64,000 nucleotides of DNA from Odontocerum albicorne (taxonomy: Eukaryota > Arthropoda > Insecta > Trichoptera > Odontoceridae): positions 28,516,076-28,580,075 of the forward strand of contig OX463844.1 in assembly GCA_949825065.1 (NCBI GenBank), read 5' to 3'. Below the pieces are notes generated by a model. The model saw only the letters and a list, made by a program, of their open reading frames with translations. It was not told where the DNA came from and made no database searches. Every line of letters begins with the position of its first letter. Position 1 is the stretch's first letter. Shown here in pieces: positions 1 through 12,939 of this stretch. A program made the translations under genes and the position numbers.

Positions 1-296
1 ACACATAAATAAGGGAGAAGTAAATAAATCCGTTGATGTCTCCTAATGGCTTAAATATGTTCTCTGGAATAACAAATGAGTGATATCGACAGCAAAGTCA
101 AAATTTACAAAGCATGTCTGAGGCTATCATGACTTATGGAACAAACAAAAACAAAAAGTATGTATAGAACTAATGAAATAAAAATCCTCAGAGGCATTGC
201 AGGCAAAACATTTAGATACAGAGTGAACTACCACATCCGAGAAATATGTGAAGTTGAAGATATTGTGATATATGTCAGAAACTGCAGGAAACACTT

Positions 297-530
297 CTTA
301 TGATCCGGATTTATTGAAGCGCTTCGATCGGGAGACAATATTGTTTTTAGTCCCAGTAATCAAGCCTTTGAGTTTAGAACCAGCGGAGTAGACACGGAAC
401 TCGTTGTTCGTAATCACACGTGTTAGCAATACTACCACATTTGAAGATGCAACAACACTCGCACGCGTCTAGCGCGTGCAGGTATTGTTACCAGTCGAAC
501 TTTTTTAACGAGTCTATGTGAAAAGGATGC
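297..530 (-). repeat. SINE family B copy, body only
   Basis: Read on the minus strand, this matches the body shared with copies at 9930-10142, 19860-20165, 39112-39465, 41025-41225 and 54323-54610. Shared landmarks are a segment resembling TGCGAGTGTTGTTGC, one resembling GTAGTATTGCCAACAC, one resembling GAGTTTCGTG, and ATATTGTCTCCCG near the 3' end. The tRNA-like head is not recognisable here, so the copy is 5' truncated or decayed. Family assignment comes only from comparing copies within this window. Confidence 0.7.
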
Positions 531-1564
531 ACAATTTTCGAATTCCCAACATGACAATGAAAAACAATATCCGCTGGTAGTAGTCACCCTGGAAGTTTTT
601 CAAAAATAAAGGAGGATAGCTGGGAGTCAACATCTCAGGTCTCATTTAAGAGAATGAAAAATATACTATTTCATTTTCCGAATCTATCTGTGGTTTTTCA
701 ATATTTCAAATAAACAAAAAATGTACTTTGTGGATTGAGTGCTTTTGGCATATACTCGTACTTGTATACGTTCATTTCTGTTGGGTGTTTACTTAGAGAC
801 GGTCTGTTTGCCTATGATCCTCACCTGCAGAGGCTAACAATTCACTACTACCCACATAACTCCGCTGCAGTTAATTCTTTGAACTTGGTGTTTACAAGTT
901 GTGTAATGAAAGTGGCGTGGCGCGGGGAGGAGTGCATAGTAGACCGCTCCATGACATTTATTACGTGTTGGAACATGGCCAATAAGTTACCATTATGATT
1001 TTCGACTAGAATAGCTGCGTCCAGGGCCGTATATGCTCTTTGATGTTTCTTAAACGTTCCAAGAAAGAATTATAGTAAATCTAAAGCATAGAGAATCTTA
1101 ACAGGCTATCATCATTCTAACAATAACCAACGCTTTGTATACACTCGTACTTCTATTCTTCAACTTTTGCAATCGATGAACCTGTTCCTTCTTTATGTAT
1201 TTATGAGAAAAGAGTTAAAAAAGCATTATTTATATCAAAATGGTTCTCTTTCTTCATTTCTATACAATATCCACCATTTAGTTTTGTTTTCATAATTATT
1301 AATTGGTGTTTAAATATCATTCTTAATTCTTCAAGTTTTGGATACAGTCATTAATATTGAAAATAATATATTATTAAACTACTCGTAAAGTTATTTCACA
1401 GGAAGAAATTGCTACAAATTTATATGTCTAATATATATTTGTATAAAACCTTCGTGACAACCTACATAGTCGGTAAAAAAACCTGTCTTCGGTAATTTTG
1501 GATGATTTTCCATGGCACCCTTAAAAAACAAAGGAAATAATAAAATAAGAGTCCTAATATGGTA

Positions 1565-1740
1565 ATTAGTTCGTCTGGTAACAACATTCGTACATGTTAA
1601 AAGCGTGCTACAGTGTTGCCAAAGACGAACAACGAGTTTCGTGCCTGTTCCGGAAGCTTTAAAACTTATGAGTAAAATGGGGTCGATTACAAGGCTCTTC
1701 AATATGTGTACATCATCAATGCGGATGTGTTGAGGAACAG
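1565..1740 (+). repeat. SINE family B copy, partial
   Basis: Contains GTTCGTCTGGTAACAAC, then GAACAACGAGTTTCGTGCC, then CTCTTCAATATGTG and GGATGTGTTGAGGAAC. These occur in the same order as in the fuller copies at 39112 and 54323. The middle has small deletions and the 3' AATG-type tail is missing. Confidence 0.65.
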
Positions 1741-1842
1741 ATTAAAATAAATAATTGTAAAGATCTCAACAATTTTTTTAATGGATACTTTCTGTTGAAA
1801 ATGAGACATATGATAAACGCCATTTTTATGTCATATTCTATT

Positions 1843-2290
1843 ATTGGGTTGTCCGGAAAGTAATTTTGATTTTTTTTGGCCAAATTTAAGTACAAAATAA
1901 CGCTTAATGATCGTGAACAATAGTTTTCGACATTTTTAGTATCGCAGCGATCCTTGGTGTCGTAATACGCTGGTTATTTTCGATCAAAGGCTTGATTTTG
2001 TCGTTATCAGGGGTAATCAACATTGTAGAGCTGACACCATTTTCATGTGTTGTAACACCATTACTGATTTTAAACTACATTTGACACACGCGATCGCTTA
2101 CGGCATCCTCGTCAAACATTGTAAATATATTTTTTATGTTTGATTCTCATTTTTTTTTCTTTGTGATTGTAAAAAGCATCGAAAAACAAGTTGTTTTGTT
2201 CCACCTTCAAAATGACACCAAATAAAAACACTCAAACAATTTGGGTAAACAATGGCCAAACAATGCGCTTAGTTATCTTTCAAAATAATA
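1843..2290 (-). pseudogene. mariner transposase remnant, N-terminal part
   Basis: On the minus strand, bases about 2020-1905 encode DNDKIKPLIENN followed by QRITTPRIAAIL and KMSKTIVHDH, then a stop. This is the pattern of the second helix-turn-helix in mariner transposases, which bind the element's terminal repeats. The low-coordinate end begins TTGGGTTGTCCGGAAAGTAA, like a mariner terminal inverted repeat. The catalytic DDE region, which should lie between this helix and that end, is missing. The element is therefore an internally deleted, inactive copy. The matching terminal repeat on the high side is not clear. It differs from the mariners at 28.0 and 57.0 kb. Confidence 0.7.
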
Positions 2291-2959
2291 TATGTTATGG
2301 AACCCATACGAGATCTATCTGAAATACGATACTACTTTCCATCATATGAATTGTCATATCACTGACATTTAAGTTTTATTTGATCAGAATCAAAGGATTC
2401 TGATCAAAGGATTCCCCTTTGGGAAGAAACGATTTCAAAATTCATAGTCTAAAAGTGTATATGTAAATCATTTAAAATATTTGATTGCCCATAATACCCA
2501 ACATAATACCCAACAGATCGTTTATTACTTAATTTTCTAAAAATTTTCTTAAATCGTTTGATTTTTTCAAAATATTTGTATTGCAACAAATATGAATACT
2601 TCTAAGATAACATTATATTCTTCTAAGATAACAACAGGAAAATTACATTGAATTACGGTCCTCGTTGAATAATTATGTTATATGAGTTTATTCTCTATCT
2701 TCGTATGATTTGAACCCATAACATAATTCGCTTATAAAATTCTCATTTTCTTTTTGTTTTTAAACCTCACATGTGGAGATAGTTCAAATATCAAATTATA
2801 CGTATATTTTAATTAACCTTCATGTATGAGAAATACTGTTACATGAACAAATTTACTTAAAATTGTTTCAAATCGTTTGTTTCTCAATTTCGTCACATGT
2901 TTATGAACCATTATCACCCATTTCGAAAGGATATTATTATATATTAAATCATACTTGGT

Positions 2960-3300
2960 TAACTTAAAATATCTCCACATTCTCCTTCCACACTTTCCTC
3001 GGTTTATCCCTACCCCTATCTTTATTCATTTCAGGCACATATATTTATTTCGTAAGTCTTTCGCAACTATTTCTATCCATGTGACCAACCATCTCTAGAT
3101 TCCTCTCTTAATTATATTTTTACCACCAATTTCTAACAAACAGTTATCCCTTTTCTGATAATTTATTACTCAATCGTACATTTTAATATCATATATTTCA
3201 CGCTAGGCACGCATTTCTTCTCTTATCATCCCCCATTTCAATGTTCAGACTTCGCTTTCATATATCAAGGCGAGCACGAGCACTTCACAGAGCATAATTA
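2960..3300 (-). mobile_element. non-LTR retrotransposon 3' fragment (family N1)
   Basis: On the minus strand this aligns by eye with the better preserved N1 copies at 16170-16725 and 45170-45615. It has the same order of segments: the YGS.TW region, the block corresponding to ECEL..DVLSK, and the region before the 3' end. Stops and frameshifts are frequent. The inverse CTTTCATATATCAA near 3257 corresponds to the segment just before the YGS motif. Confidence 0.55.
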
Positions 3301-4790
3301 TTTTTGAAGATTTTGCGATTGATTTATTCAAATATTTCGCACAAGGATTATATTTTTTTATTGCTTGCGAGATACAAGCTTGTGAGATAATTTGAATTAC
3401 TGAAAATTGTTATCAGTGAAAACTCGTAAATAATTAATTAGTGGACAATAACGAGACTATTTATATTTTCACCAGAACAGTATCACAGTTTTTTGACAGC
3501 TTTTAACGACACGTTTGAGTGATTATATCTAACCTACCTTGACCTCAGCAAGTGAAACAGAACCTACTTAAATCTAATCTCACTAAGAACATAACCTGAG
3601 AATTACGAGTGAGGATGTCAAGTCTTGGTAAGATGAGATAAAATTAATTCCGAAGAAAATTATATTACTCTTACCAAGATAAAAAATATACTGGGTGTAT
3701 TTTTCATGTGCTTCATTCAAGGTGTTGACATTTAAGGTCAAGCATTTATTACTTGAGATTTTAGCAAACGTTAAAAGAGATCGAAAAATACTTTGAAATG
3801 TTTTTTTTAATACAACTTCATCATTCACAAAATCTAACGGTCTAAAAGTGAACCTAGACCTTTTCCATGATCTTCCATATTGCGCTCTAGTTACCCATCT
3901 TCTTCTAGCCACCTTTACAATTATTCCGTATATCTGGTTCGTAGTCTTCTTCGGTTTTGTTCTCCCATCCAGGTTTAGATATTGTCATATTTTAGCTTAT
4001 CACTCTTCGTCTCGTGTCATAAGTTGACCTCATCTTTACCAATTTAGTTTAGCCACATACAGTGCCGAAATATTTTTCTTCTGACGCGTACCATACATTT
4101 CTTTTTCAATTCATGAGTTCTTTTGCTCCTGAAGTCACTTGAAATTTGTTTGTTAAGTGTTAATATACTAATTTCGAATTATTTTCAGGAAAAACAAAAG
4201 CAGCTTGAGAAACGATATACAAGTATAAAGTAATATTTTGTGATTTAAGCTTAATCCTTTGAACTAGTTTGAACATAAATATAAATTTTATTTAAGCCTC
4301 TCTCCTAAAAATATAAATATAGTTTTATTATTGAATACCAGTTCGTTCCACTTCATCCACGAACTAACATAGTACAGAACCGAAAGCGTCGTGGGTCGTG
4401 TTTGACTCGGGTGCCGAATTTCGTTAATTTCTGGTGTACATCTCACGATTCGAATAAAAAAAATGATATATTTATGTGTATAATAAAAAAATAAAACGAA
4501 AATTTCACGAACTAAACTTTACTGTAGATACATTCAGTCGAATGTAGAAGAATTTTGGAATTTGAGCCAGTATATAGCTGATTTTTGTGTTTTTATTATT
4601 TTGGAACAACTTTTTTGCCATGTATATGTTAAATTATTACGATAAAGAGAAAATATGACAGGGTATTTATTTTTTAATTATATAGTCAAATTTCAAATAA
4701 AGAATATTGAATTAATGTGACATTATTAGATTATAATATAATTTTTATATTTACATATTCACAGCGGAGATAAAAAATACAGTTCTGTAG
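3300..4790. other. AT-rich DNA without identified gene
   Basis: Only short open frames with no recognisable protein similarity. A slightly GC-richer patch near 4330-4440 is not assignable to any family in this window. Under the dlg1 model it would be upstream or intronic DNA. Confidence 0.5.
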
Positions 4791-5060
4791 TAATTAGTTT
4801 AAGATTTTATTCGGTAGCATGTCAGAATAAAAATAAATATTTCAAGATGTTTGGAAATGTGTTCAAATGCCACTTGGAACTTGAGCATTAAGCATGCGCA
4901 AAGTGGCTTTTGATCACATTTTAACAAGCTCAGCATTTTAGCATCACAATTCAAAAGTTTCTTGTTTCTTATGGTGACCTGGGTATGTGACCATGCTTCA
5001 ACATCATAAAAGAACGGGAATATGTAGCAGTGGATCAATCGTAAGATATGTATGTACGAG
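4790..5060 (-). mobile_element. non-LTR retrotransposon fragment (family N2)
   Basis: On the minus strand, an open frame starts with a segment like LIHCYIFPFFYDVEAWS. This resembles the LLYGxExWT region found near the C-terminus of reverse transcriptases of many arthropod non-LTR elements. The rest is divergent and ends in AT-rich sequence. The same family is better seen at 34890-35330. The copy is dead. Confidence 0.55.
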
Positions 5061-5074
5061 TATATAAAGTGTAT

Positions 5075-5190
5075 GGGCAGAAAATGTGAAATATATTGTA
5101 TGTGTTGTGATAGGAACCTTTGGAGCTCTCATCTGTCCGTCTACCCCGACAAAGAACGGCGTGATAGTATGTATGTATATATACATATAT
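5075..5190 (+). mobile_element. N1 retrotransposon 3' terminus with GTAT tail
   Basis: Shows the hallmark 3' end of family N1: CTGTCCGTCTACCCCGACAA, then GGCGTGATAGTATGTATGTA and a TA-rich simple repeat. Equivalent ends occur near 6440, 16715, 20980, 25075, 41685 and 44400. Tails of short tandem repeats are typical of RTE-type non-LTR elements. Only about 100 bases of the element remain. Confidence 0.65.
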
Positions 5191-5474
5191 TTTTCTATTA
5201 ATTTTACATTTCCAAGCCTGTCAACACAGAGTCCATCAGTCTATGTCTGAAAATATCCTTGGTTTTTAGTCGTTTGTTTTGAAAACATTGCCAATTTATG
5301 CTGAGCGGCAGTATATATTTTTTTGTAAATTGAAGTGTTTGAACGACAAATAATATATTATATATCATTGATCCCGTAATATATAAAAAAAATACTTTAT
5401 CCATCTAACAACATCTGTTATCAAAATGTTTCTAAGCATTTATTAAAATAATGTTCAAGGTTTAGCATTGAAGC

Positions 5475-5817
5475 GATTTACTGTGTAAATATGGCAATTT
5501 GAATAGGCTATGGAGTGTACTATGATTTACTGTGTAAATATGGCAATTTGAATAGGCTATGGAGTGTACTATGATTTACTGGGTAAATATGGCAATTTGA
5601 ATAGGCTATGGAGTGTATTATGATTTAATGTGTAAATATGGCAATTTGAATAGGCTATGGAGTGTACTATGATTTACTGTGTAAATATGGCAATTTGAAT
5701 AGGCTATGGAGTGTATTATGATTTACTGGGTAAATATGGCAATTTGAATAGGCTATGGAGTGTATTATGATTTACTGTGTAAATATGGCAATTTGAATAG
5801 GCTATGGAGTGTATTAT
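5475..5817. repeat. tandem array, 49-bp unit, 7 copies
   Basis: Seven consecutive units of GATTTACTGTGTAAATATGG plus 29 more bases. Copies differ at very few positions (TGTG/GGGT, GTACT/GTATT, TTAC/TTAA). High identity means recent expansion or gene conversion. The substitutions occur in mixed combinations along the array. Confidence 0.95.
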
Positions 5818-5819
5818 GA

Positions 5820-6170
5820 TTTTAAAGACATCGAAAATATATTGCCACAAACAAGTATTACGATAAGTAAAATAAAGTGTTCTGACTCGGTAGCCCTAGA
5901 GAATAGATCACCACACTATTTAATCCAAACAAAACTGCCTCATTCATCTTCAAATATCTAATATATATTTCCTTTTTTTTTAATCGATCGCTTTTTTATT
6001 TTTGTATGAATTATTCTTTGTAATGATTCCCGTGTAAACGAGATTGAAAAAAGAGGCGTGGAAATGTTCGATTTGGTCAGATGAAAATGATTTGTAGCTT
6101 GAAAAAAAAAGTATGATAAAGAAAAAAGATTTAAGAATTCAAAATAATAAAATAAATGCTTACAATGGAT
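5820..6170. other. AT-rich spacer
   Basis: No gene, repeat family or structure that I can support between the 49-bp array and the next LINE fragment. It contains several homopolymer runs. Confidence 0.5.
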
Positions 6171-6450
6171 GGGTGTACGATGAACAGCAAGACTAGAGCA
6201 AGTTAAGAACGTTTTCCGGAGATGGTAATATAAAGAAGTTGCTGTCTATTGAACGGTGTGCTGCAAGGTCATTGAGATTTTTACTGAGTGAATGATTTGA
6301 AGCACCAGAAACAGAAGAACATGTTTGATGAGTTGTATGAGTATGGATGAGGTAAAAGCTGTTTATGCGGAAGGTGTGGTAATCTTTCCTCTCTCTATAT
6401 ACCCCAAAAAGGATATGGCGTGATGGTATGGATGGCGTATGTGTGCAAAT
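6170..6450 (+). mobile_element. N1 retrotransposon 3' fragment
   Basis: Carries the N1 end: a CTATATACCCCAAAAAGGAT block followed by GGCGTGATGGTATGGATGG. Upstream, GAGTTGTATGAGTATGG and a GAGGTAAAAGC block match the pre-terminal part of the copy at 16170-16725. Open reading is destroyed. Confidence 0.65.
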
Positions 6451-9280
6451 ACGAATAATTTTATTCAGAAAAACTCGCCAATTGAAACAATACCGATAAT
6501 ATTGAACTTCATCGTCTTCCTAGTCTTATCCCAAATCTTGAGTTATATTCTACTGAGGTCAGTTCTTTTCGCCCGAAAGCTGTAGTTTCTTCTGTGTTAA
6601 TATAAAAAAATATATATTATATGATAAAGCAAAAAACATTATTTTTCCTCGTGATTTCGATTCCTCGTTCATAATTGTTTTGGTGTTAAGTATTTTCAAA
6701 TTCGACTTAGCTGTTACTGTGTAGATAATTTTAAAAATCAATGACACAAACTTTAAAATATTAAATACTATTTACTTATTTAAGAATAATTAAAAAAAAA
6801 ATTTAAATCTACAGGCCATGACAACTTACTTGCCTAGATCTGCAGAACGACTTATAAGGATTCCACGATTGAACAATGTGTAATATAATATAATATATGT
6901 TATGTATGTTATGGTGACAGATCGCTGCAAAGCTTAGTTTCTAGATTTTTAATGACATGCGACACTCTTGAACAGGTGAGAAATGTTCATAAAACAATAT
7001 ATATATCAACATATCCAAAAAACATTAGAACTTTTAAAGATACATCTATCTTTCGAAATATGGCGCTTGAAAATATTTATGTATAGTAAAAAACTGAAAG
7101 TTAATTATAAAATCAAATACAACTAAATTAAATTCAATAAAAAAATGCAAGTGATTAGGTAAAAATAAAATCTCGCTCAAAGGTAACTAGAATATAAAAT
7201 TATAGGGCAAATTACAAAATAAAAAATACTCCAAATAAAATGGATTAACCAGTCTTCAGTCAATACCTAAGATTGATGTAATACTATTGTAAAGAAAAAA
7301 AAAAATTTTGTTTCACTCACATTTTTCTATTCGCTGATTAGAAAACCGGAAAATAATCACAAAGTATGCGGAATAAAGTAACATAATTTAGTTTTTGTTC
7401 AATTATGTTAATAGAGAGTGTCACGGCACAAGAAAGACTTCAACATGATATATACGAGTAAATCGAAATAAATATTTATAATTAAAAGGTGGAATGAAAA
7501 ATTACTTAATTTATTGTGTTTATTCAAAGAATTATCATCTTATATATAGAAAATTTAATAAAAACTCTTCAGAATCTACGAGTTACGGTTTTTTTATACT
7601 AAGGAATCCAAGACGTTTTCAAGTAAGGAATAATAATTTGCCATGCCATCTCCCCTCTGTATTCCTGGATTGATGGCTGAAGAGATATCGGTGAATTTAG
7701 TTTTTCCGAATTTTACGTAAAACTGTTAAATTGGGGATGAAACGAAATGTTTAATCAAAAAGAAAATCTACCTGCCTAAGACCAACATTTCCAATAAAAC
7801 ACGTACATTAGACTCAGCCCCTTGGCGAAGAGATCCCATGGTGGAAAAATATCTTAATTGAAATGTATTTAGAGAGAAAAAGGAACTATCCTTTTGCTGA
7901 TCGATAAAAGGTCGGAAAAAAGGGTTGTAAAACTTTTATCTGAACCCAAAGTATTTAATTTAAATGTAAATCTCGTTACTGAAACTTGGCACTGTCTCTC
8001 TAACGACAAAGATAACATAATATTGAAACGTGAAAAATTTATATTTTTAGTTTCTCAAGATATTTTTTACTGTAATCTAAATACGTATATATTTCGAAAT
8101 TAAATTTAACGTTTTATTCCTTCTTTAGGTTAAATTTTTGTAGATTTTTAACTTTTAGAATAACAGTAGATTTAAAGATAAAATATTTTTCATGTGAGAA
8201 AAATAACTATTTTATAACTTTTTCATATTGAATAATGTTGCATTTTCATATTGAACAAGTGTATGCAATACGCAACTCTTAAAATGGAGATAAAATAATA
8301 TTTTTTATGTTTTAAAAATGTTTATAGTAATAAAGGCCACATTTTTTCTTTTAATTTAACAAGGACAATTTAGATATCCCAGTTAGAGCACAGCATTTCC
8401 TAAAGAGACTCTAACTTGGGAATTGACCCCTTTCTTGTCAGATACAAAAAAAAAATAAGCTGAGTGGAAGGATAGGAAAATGGTACCTGCGGCCTTTAAT
8501 TTTGGCACTTCTTCGCATTAGTTTATGTTTAAAAAAGCATATTTGGTAGTAAATTCGCAGAAAATTTGTCATGGTAAGACGGACTACAAAGAAACCTTCA
8601 TAAACCTTCTGGTCGACATAAAATCTCAAGTTCTTTTCAACCGATTGCCTTCAAATGTGGTATGAAACTCGAATAAATGTTTTTATATCGTCCCTACATT
8701 GGAATATTCAAAACAATTTTTTAACTATTTAAAAAAAATTGAAAAAAGTGTAAAAATATTGAATTTTTTTCAAACAGCCGCCATTTTACGATTTTTTTCT
8801 TTCTTTGGTACCAACTATAAAAAAATTATTTCTTATCAAGAAACTGTATGTAATTTTAGTTTCAAATTTATAAAAGGGTTCTAATCATGTCGACTAGCTT
8901 ACCTCCCTTTTTTTACGACAAGATATAACAGCTGATAACATCTTGAATTTTCAATTTTTTTTTTTCAAAAATGTTTTTGTACATTCTCAAATCATTAATA
9001 AACAAAATGTAAAAAATGTATAAGAAAAATAATTTTTGTTTTTTTTTATTTGTAGTCTAAAAAACGCCCGAAATTCACGCCTCTCGAGTAAAATACCCCC
9101 TTTTAATTAATTTAACATAAGAAAGAAATAGAAAACCATTTTTAAATCAGAAACCCTGTACTGTTCGTAGATAAAGGCATTTGGTATTTTTTCTGATATC
9201 AATTTATATACGTATAAACAAGTGCTTCTGAAGCTAAAACCGTGGGCTTAAAGTCAAGGGTAAAATTCATCCTCATCCTC
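6450..9280. other. AT-rich DNA without identified gene
   Basis: Very AT-rich, with only short frames of low-complexity composition. A stem-loop with arms CCCAGTTAGAG and CTCTAACTTGGG lies near 8380-8421. TACGAGTA occurs at 7453-7460. No protein or transposon family recognised. Confidence 0.5.
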
Positions 9281-9465
9281 AACTATCCTCTATAACATCC
9301 ATACACTACAATAAAGGCATCGCAGAAACCTCTTTTGGACTCGGTCACCTATCATCTATAAAATCTATACACTCTACAATCGCTCAACTATAATCTATAA
9401 ATTTGATAGAATCTATAATAAAGGTGTCGTAGAAATTTCTTTTGATCTCGTTTGACTATCATATA
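9275..9465. repeat. diverged tandem duplication, about 108-bp unit, 2 copies
   Basis: The segment AATAAAGGCATCGCAGAAAC with its surroundings at about 9310 recurs as AATAAAGGTGTCGTAGAAAT at about 9418. Both are followed by TTCTTTTGRTCTCG-like text and preceded by CTATCCTCTATAA-like text. The copies have diverged, so this is an old duplication. Confidence 0.75.
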
Positions 9466-9929
9466 CCATATGTACAAAACGTAGGCAGTTTGAGTAGTCG
9501 AGCAGTCTTTGTGTTCCAATTAAGAACTGTGAAAAAGGTTCGAAAAGAAAGATGTACTTCGATTTTTAGGATCACATATGGCACATAAAGAAGAAAAATA
9601 CAATATCATTTAAAAAAAAACATGAAACATCTTTAACAATACCTTGAATTGTAAACCAAACCAGTAAATAAGACCACAAGATGAGATAGGTAAGTTTACT
9701 ATATCACATAAAAAATATTGTAAAAACATATAATCATTTTGTAATGTCAATACTCGTATTTCGGTAAGCTATGAAATGACAGGAAAAAATAGAAATTATT
9801 ATGATTATAAATATTCATGATCTACTCGTATATTCAAACCTTTCTTACAACTCATTCTAAAAGCATGAGTTTTTTTTATGATCCGATAGCTTTTTTTTAA
9901 ACCTTTTTATTGTATTATCATTGTTCATT

Positions 9930-10142
9930 TTCTTCTTTCTTATGATACTTTTCAACATATTCGAACTTGTGATTCGTCATTTACGTGAAGACACCACATT
10001 TGTACGGCGCGTGAGAGTGTTGTTATCATACGAGCATTTTTACCAGCCCGGATTTTTTATTTTTGGACACCATTGCCATCGAAGCCGAAACCCCCTGATA
10101 GAAGTAAAACGCCTTACTAACTAGGCCACAGAGGTTGTCACT
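9930..10142 (-). repeat. SINE family B copy with tRNA-like head
   Basis: Minus strand begins GACAACCTCTGTGGCCTAGT, an RNA polymerase III A-box-like head. A B-box-like GGCTTCGATGGC follows and then the family B body ending near TTCGAATATGTTG. It shows head and body joined in a single copy, as at 39112 and 54323. Confidence 0.7.
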
Positions 10143-10149
10143 CACATTG

Positions 10150-11015
10150 TTTATTATAATCTTATTGACTAAAAAATTCCCGGCATTTCATTTTCAATAA
10201 TTTCAACTGTAAATTTTTCTAAGTACAAAATAATACTTACATATTTAATCTTGCAGTCGAAATTATTTGTCACTTCTTATTCTTTTTCATGTTTCACAAT
10301 CATACTTGAATGATATGGTATATCGGGAAATTGTTTTGGTTTTCGACACACAGAGCTTTTTACTGCAACCGCAGTGTATATTTTCATTACAACCTTGCTC
10401 ATCCATAAAACACACATTCCACAAAAAATTAAAACATCTTTTCTTCTCAGAAAAAAACATAACCAAGGTTTTGAACCAATTACCTGTAGTCGAGGAATTC
10501 CAATTAATGTTTATTGTGAACAATTGTAGTTTACTCTTATCATTAGCAAAGCAACAAAGCCTGTTATCATCAACAAAGCTCCATTTCTGTTGTCTATATT
10601 CTCGACTATATCATTAATTTCCACTGTTCTCTGAATTCGGAACTTATTTCATTTCCACTCTCATCGATCGAGCCTTTCGTGTTCTTTCGTTCCCGTGTGT
10701 TGTGTGCTTAGCTATTAAAGTACTTTTGTGTTCAATTTAACCCACATTTTTGTATGTCAGGCTTGCTTTGTGGGCAAGGTACACAGCCATTTTCGTGACA
10801 ATGGAGGTGTCACTAAATAATTCAACAGTTTTCAGTCATTTTCTGTATTGTCTGATGGAAATCTCTTCTGGATGACTAATTTAACACTTGGAAAATTATA
10901 AAGCAAACTATAATACATATATGCCCTAGCTTTAATAAATTCCTGATATTTGATAGAATGGAAAACACTTTGCTTATTAGGAATTTTATATAGAGATAAG
11001 TTCAAAACAAAATCA
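10150..11015. other. unassigned DNA, possible solo LTR-like patch
   Basis: No gene supported. A 116-codon open frame at 10267-10617 has no recognisable motif and looks like chance. Bases about 10640-10800 are less AT-rich and look somewhat like the R-U5 end of an LTR (CTATTAAAGTAC, then a GTGACAATGG step). I found no second LTR or internal domain, so this is only a suspicion. Confidence 0.3.
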
Positions 11016-11019
11016 GTAG

Positions 11020-11105
11020 ACGTTCGTGGTCTAACGGTTAGTATTCACGCTAAGCAAGCCAGCGTTCCAGGTTAGATTCCTGGTGGGCTCCCTTCCAGGT
11101 TATTT
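11020..11105 (+). repeat. tRNA-like SINE head or tRNA pseudogene
   Basis: Contains an A-box match TGGTCTAACGG and a near B-box GGTTAGATTCC. It folds partly as a tRNA: a 5-bp ACGCT/AGCGT stem around a 9-nt loop, and a CCAGG/CCTGG T-arm with a 7-nt loop. No acceptor stem can be formed, so it is not a functional tRNA gene. The head differs from the one used by SINE families A and B here. Confidence 0.6.
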
Positions 11106-11109
11106 TTCT

Positions 11110-12635
11110 AAGGCAATTTTACATCAGAATTTATATTTTTTCGTAGCTTATATACTGCTTATCATATGCTACTACTAAGCAACATACAAATAGTGCTATG
11201 CTTAACAAAAAGCTGTAGCAGATTGAAATTTGGACGTTTAATCTCCTTCCCATCGCAACTTTGAGTTTGGTGCTGAAGAACAAAAGCTTGAACGCACAGG
11301 CATCTTGAATCCATAAGATATCTGACAATCGTGCTTGATTATGAGGGGTATACCATCATATCGTATTTTCGTACAAATTGTATCGAGAATCGCAGTAAAA
11401 TATATAGAAATTGACTATGTTAGTGCAATCTATTACCATACATTCTCATTTTTTTACATATAACTTATCCTTAAATTCAATTGTTGATTATTGTTAAAAT
11501 ACGTTCCCGTAAAAAGCTTATTTAATGATGAAACTATAGGCCATGTATTTTTCAGTTGTCCTATGTGAGACAGATTTGACTTACTAAAAACCATATTTTT
11601 ACCGCGTCTGATGACTATTGCGTTTCTTCTTTCTTCGTGGAACTTTTCCACTTACAGATTGATTGTTAAATTTTGGAGATTTAATCAGCTGAAACTTAAA
11701 ATTGTGTAGAATTTTCATTTTTTTTATTTGTTCTATTATTATATATTGACTCATATAATTGCATAATGATTTTAATTTGGTGGCACACATCATCCTAGTT
11801 TGTGTGAATTGTCTATTATAAAAAAAACTTATTTAAGTGTTAACATAATATATAAATGTTTTAAGGGGTTCATTCAAGTGAATGGACTTTTTGAATATTT
11901 ATAAGCAAAAGACGCGTGTGATTCGCCCAGCGTCGAGTGTATAACATATTCTCCAAAAAAAATAAAAGTCAAGTGTGCTCGTGATGAAATTGATCTTAGT
12001 GTGACGAAATAAGTCGACCAACACGTAAAACAATTAAAAAATATTTAGGTTCAATTATGTCAACGTAACACCTATTGCTTCATAAAAGTAGCGTAATGCT
12101 TTTATTTCTTCTAAAATAAAATACTTCACGATTTTATGATTGGTGTGTACGTGATTGTAATCGATTCCTTTTGTAGCCCTGATCATTTTCCCGTTTTTCC
12201 TTTTTTATCCTGAACATAGCGCGCGGTCTTGACTGACAAATGTGTGCCACGTCGACAGGAATGCCATCCCTTCAGCAATACATTCGCCAGGTTGTAAAAA
12301 TCAACAAATGAAATAAATTACCCTCGTCTTTTCATTTCGCCGGCAGACATTGGAAAAAAAAGAATCGCATATGGTCGTTCACTTTCCTATTTTTTTTTAC
12401 TTTATTTTCATTGGAAAAATAAAGAAAATAACCTTCAGAATTTATATCTTTACCGGTTGAATGAATTAGAATTGGTATCAATTGATTGATTTTTTCATTT
12501 TATTTATTTTAACGGCTTATTGAAAGTTTCTAATAGTCTTAAATATCTTTTTGCAATGTAGAAGTTGTGGCTTAAAATGCTTTGGAATTGTTGGTTCTTA
12601 AATAGCCCCATATACCGGTTTCACCCTTATTCATT
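11110..12635. other. AT-rich DNA without identified gene
   Basis: No supported coding region. Bases 12220-12300 are GC-richer and contain a 16-codon frame starting ATGCCATCC, without splice context good enough to call an exon. Confidence 0.5.
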
Positions 12636-12639
12636 AAAA

Positions 12640-12865
12640 TTAACCATCCTCCCTGTATTGGACTATATTACACTTTTGTTGTATACAGAACCAGCTGGCA
12701 AGTTTTCTCCGACGTGGCGTCGCTTCCAGCCAACCAGAAATATATTTAACAAGCCTGAAATGAAAACCGGACAGAAACCTTTTATAAAAAAAACTGGGTG
12801 ACAACGGGAATCGAATCCATTACGCCCTTTTTGTACCTCGATAGAGATAGAGCCATCGGTATAAA
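12640..12865 (-). repeat. SINE family A copy
   Basis: Minus strand carries the B-box region GGATTCGATTCCCGTTG and then a CACCCAG step. After that comes the family A body with CTGTATACAACAAAAGTGTAA and a CAATACA end. Other copies lie at 25170, 35955, 36830, 38505 and 45838. The head resembles that of family B, so the two SINE families share a 5' module. Confidence 0.7.
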
Positions 12866-12939
12866 AGTATTACCATGCTTTGCAAAATTTTATTGTTGCC
12901 TATAAATATTATAGCAATCAAAAAAATAATAAGGCATTC

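Noticed and set aside
5475..5817. CRISPR-like array
   Set aside because: Units are contiguous and nearly identical along their whole length, with no unique spacers, and this is animal DNA. It is a minisatellite.
8438..8884. Possible transposon based on ordered, less random sequence around 8380-9080
   Set aside because: Only one short stem-loop was found and no terminal repeats, target duplication or second copy in the window.
10267..10617. 116-codon frame on the + strand
   Set aside because: No recognisable domain, no splice or expression signal, composition like random AT-rich DNA.
11020..11105. A true tRNA gene
   Set aside because: A- and B-box matches and two arms are present, but no acceptor stem pairs and the B-box has a mismatch. 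SINE head or pseudogene is more likely.
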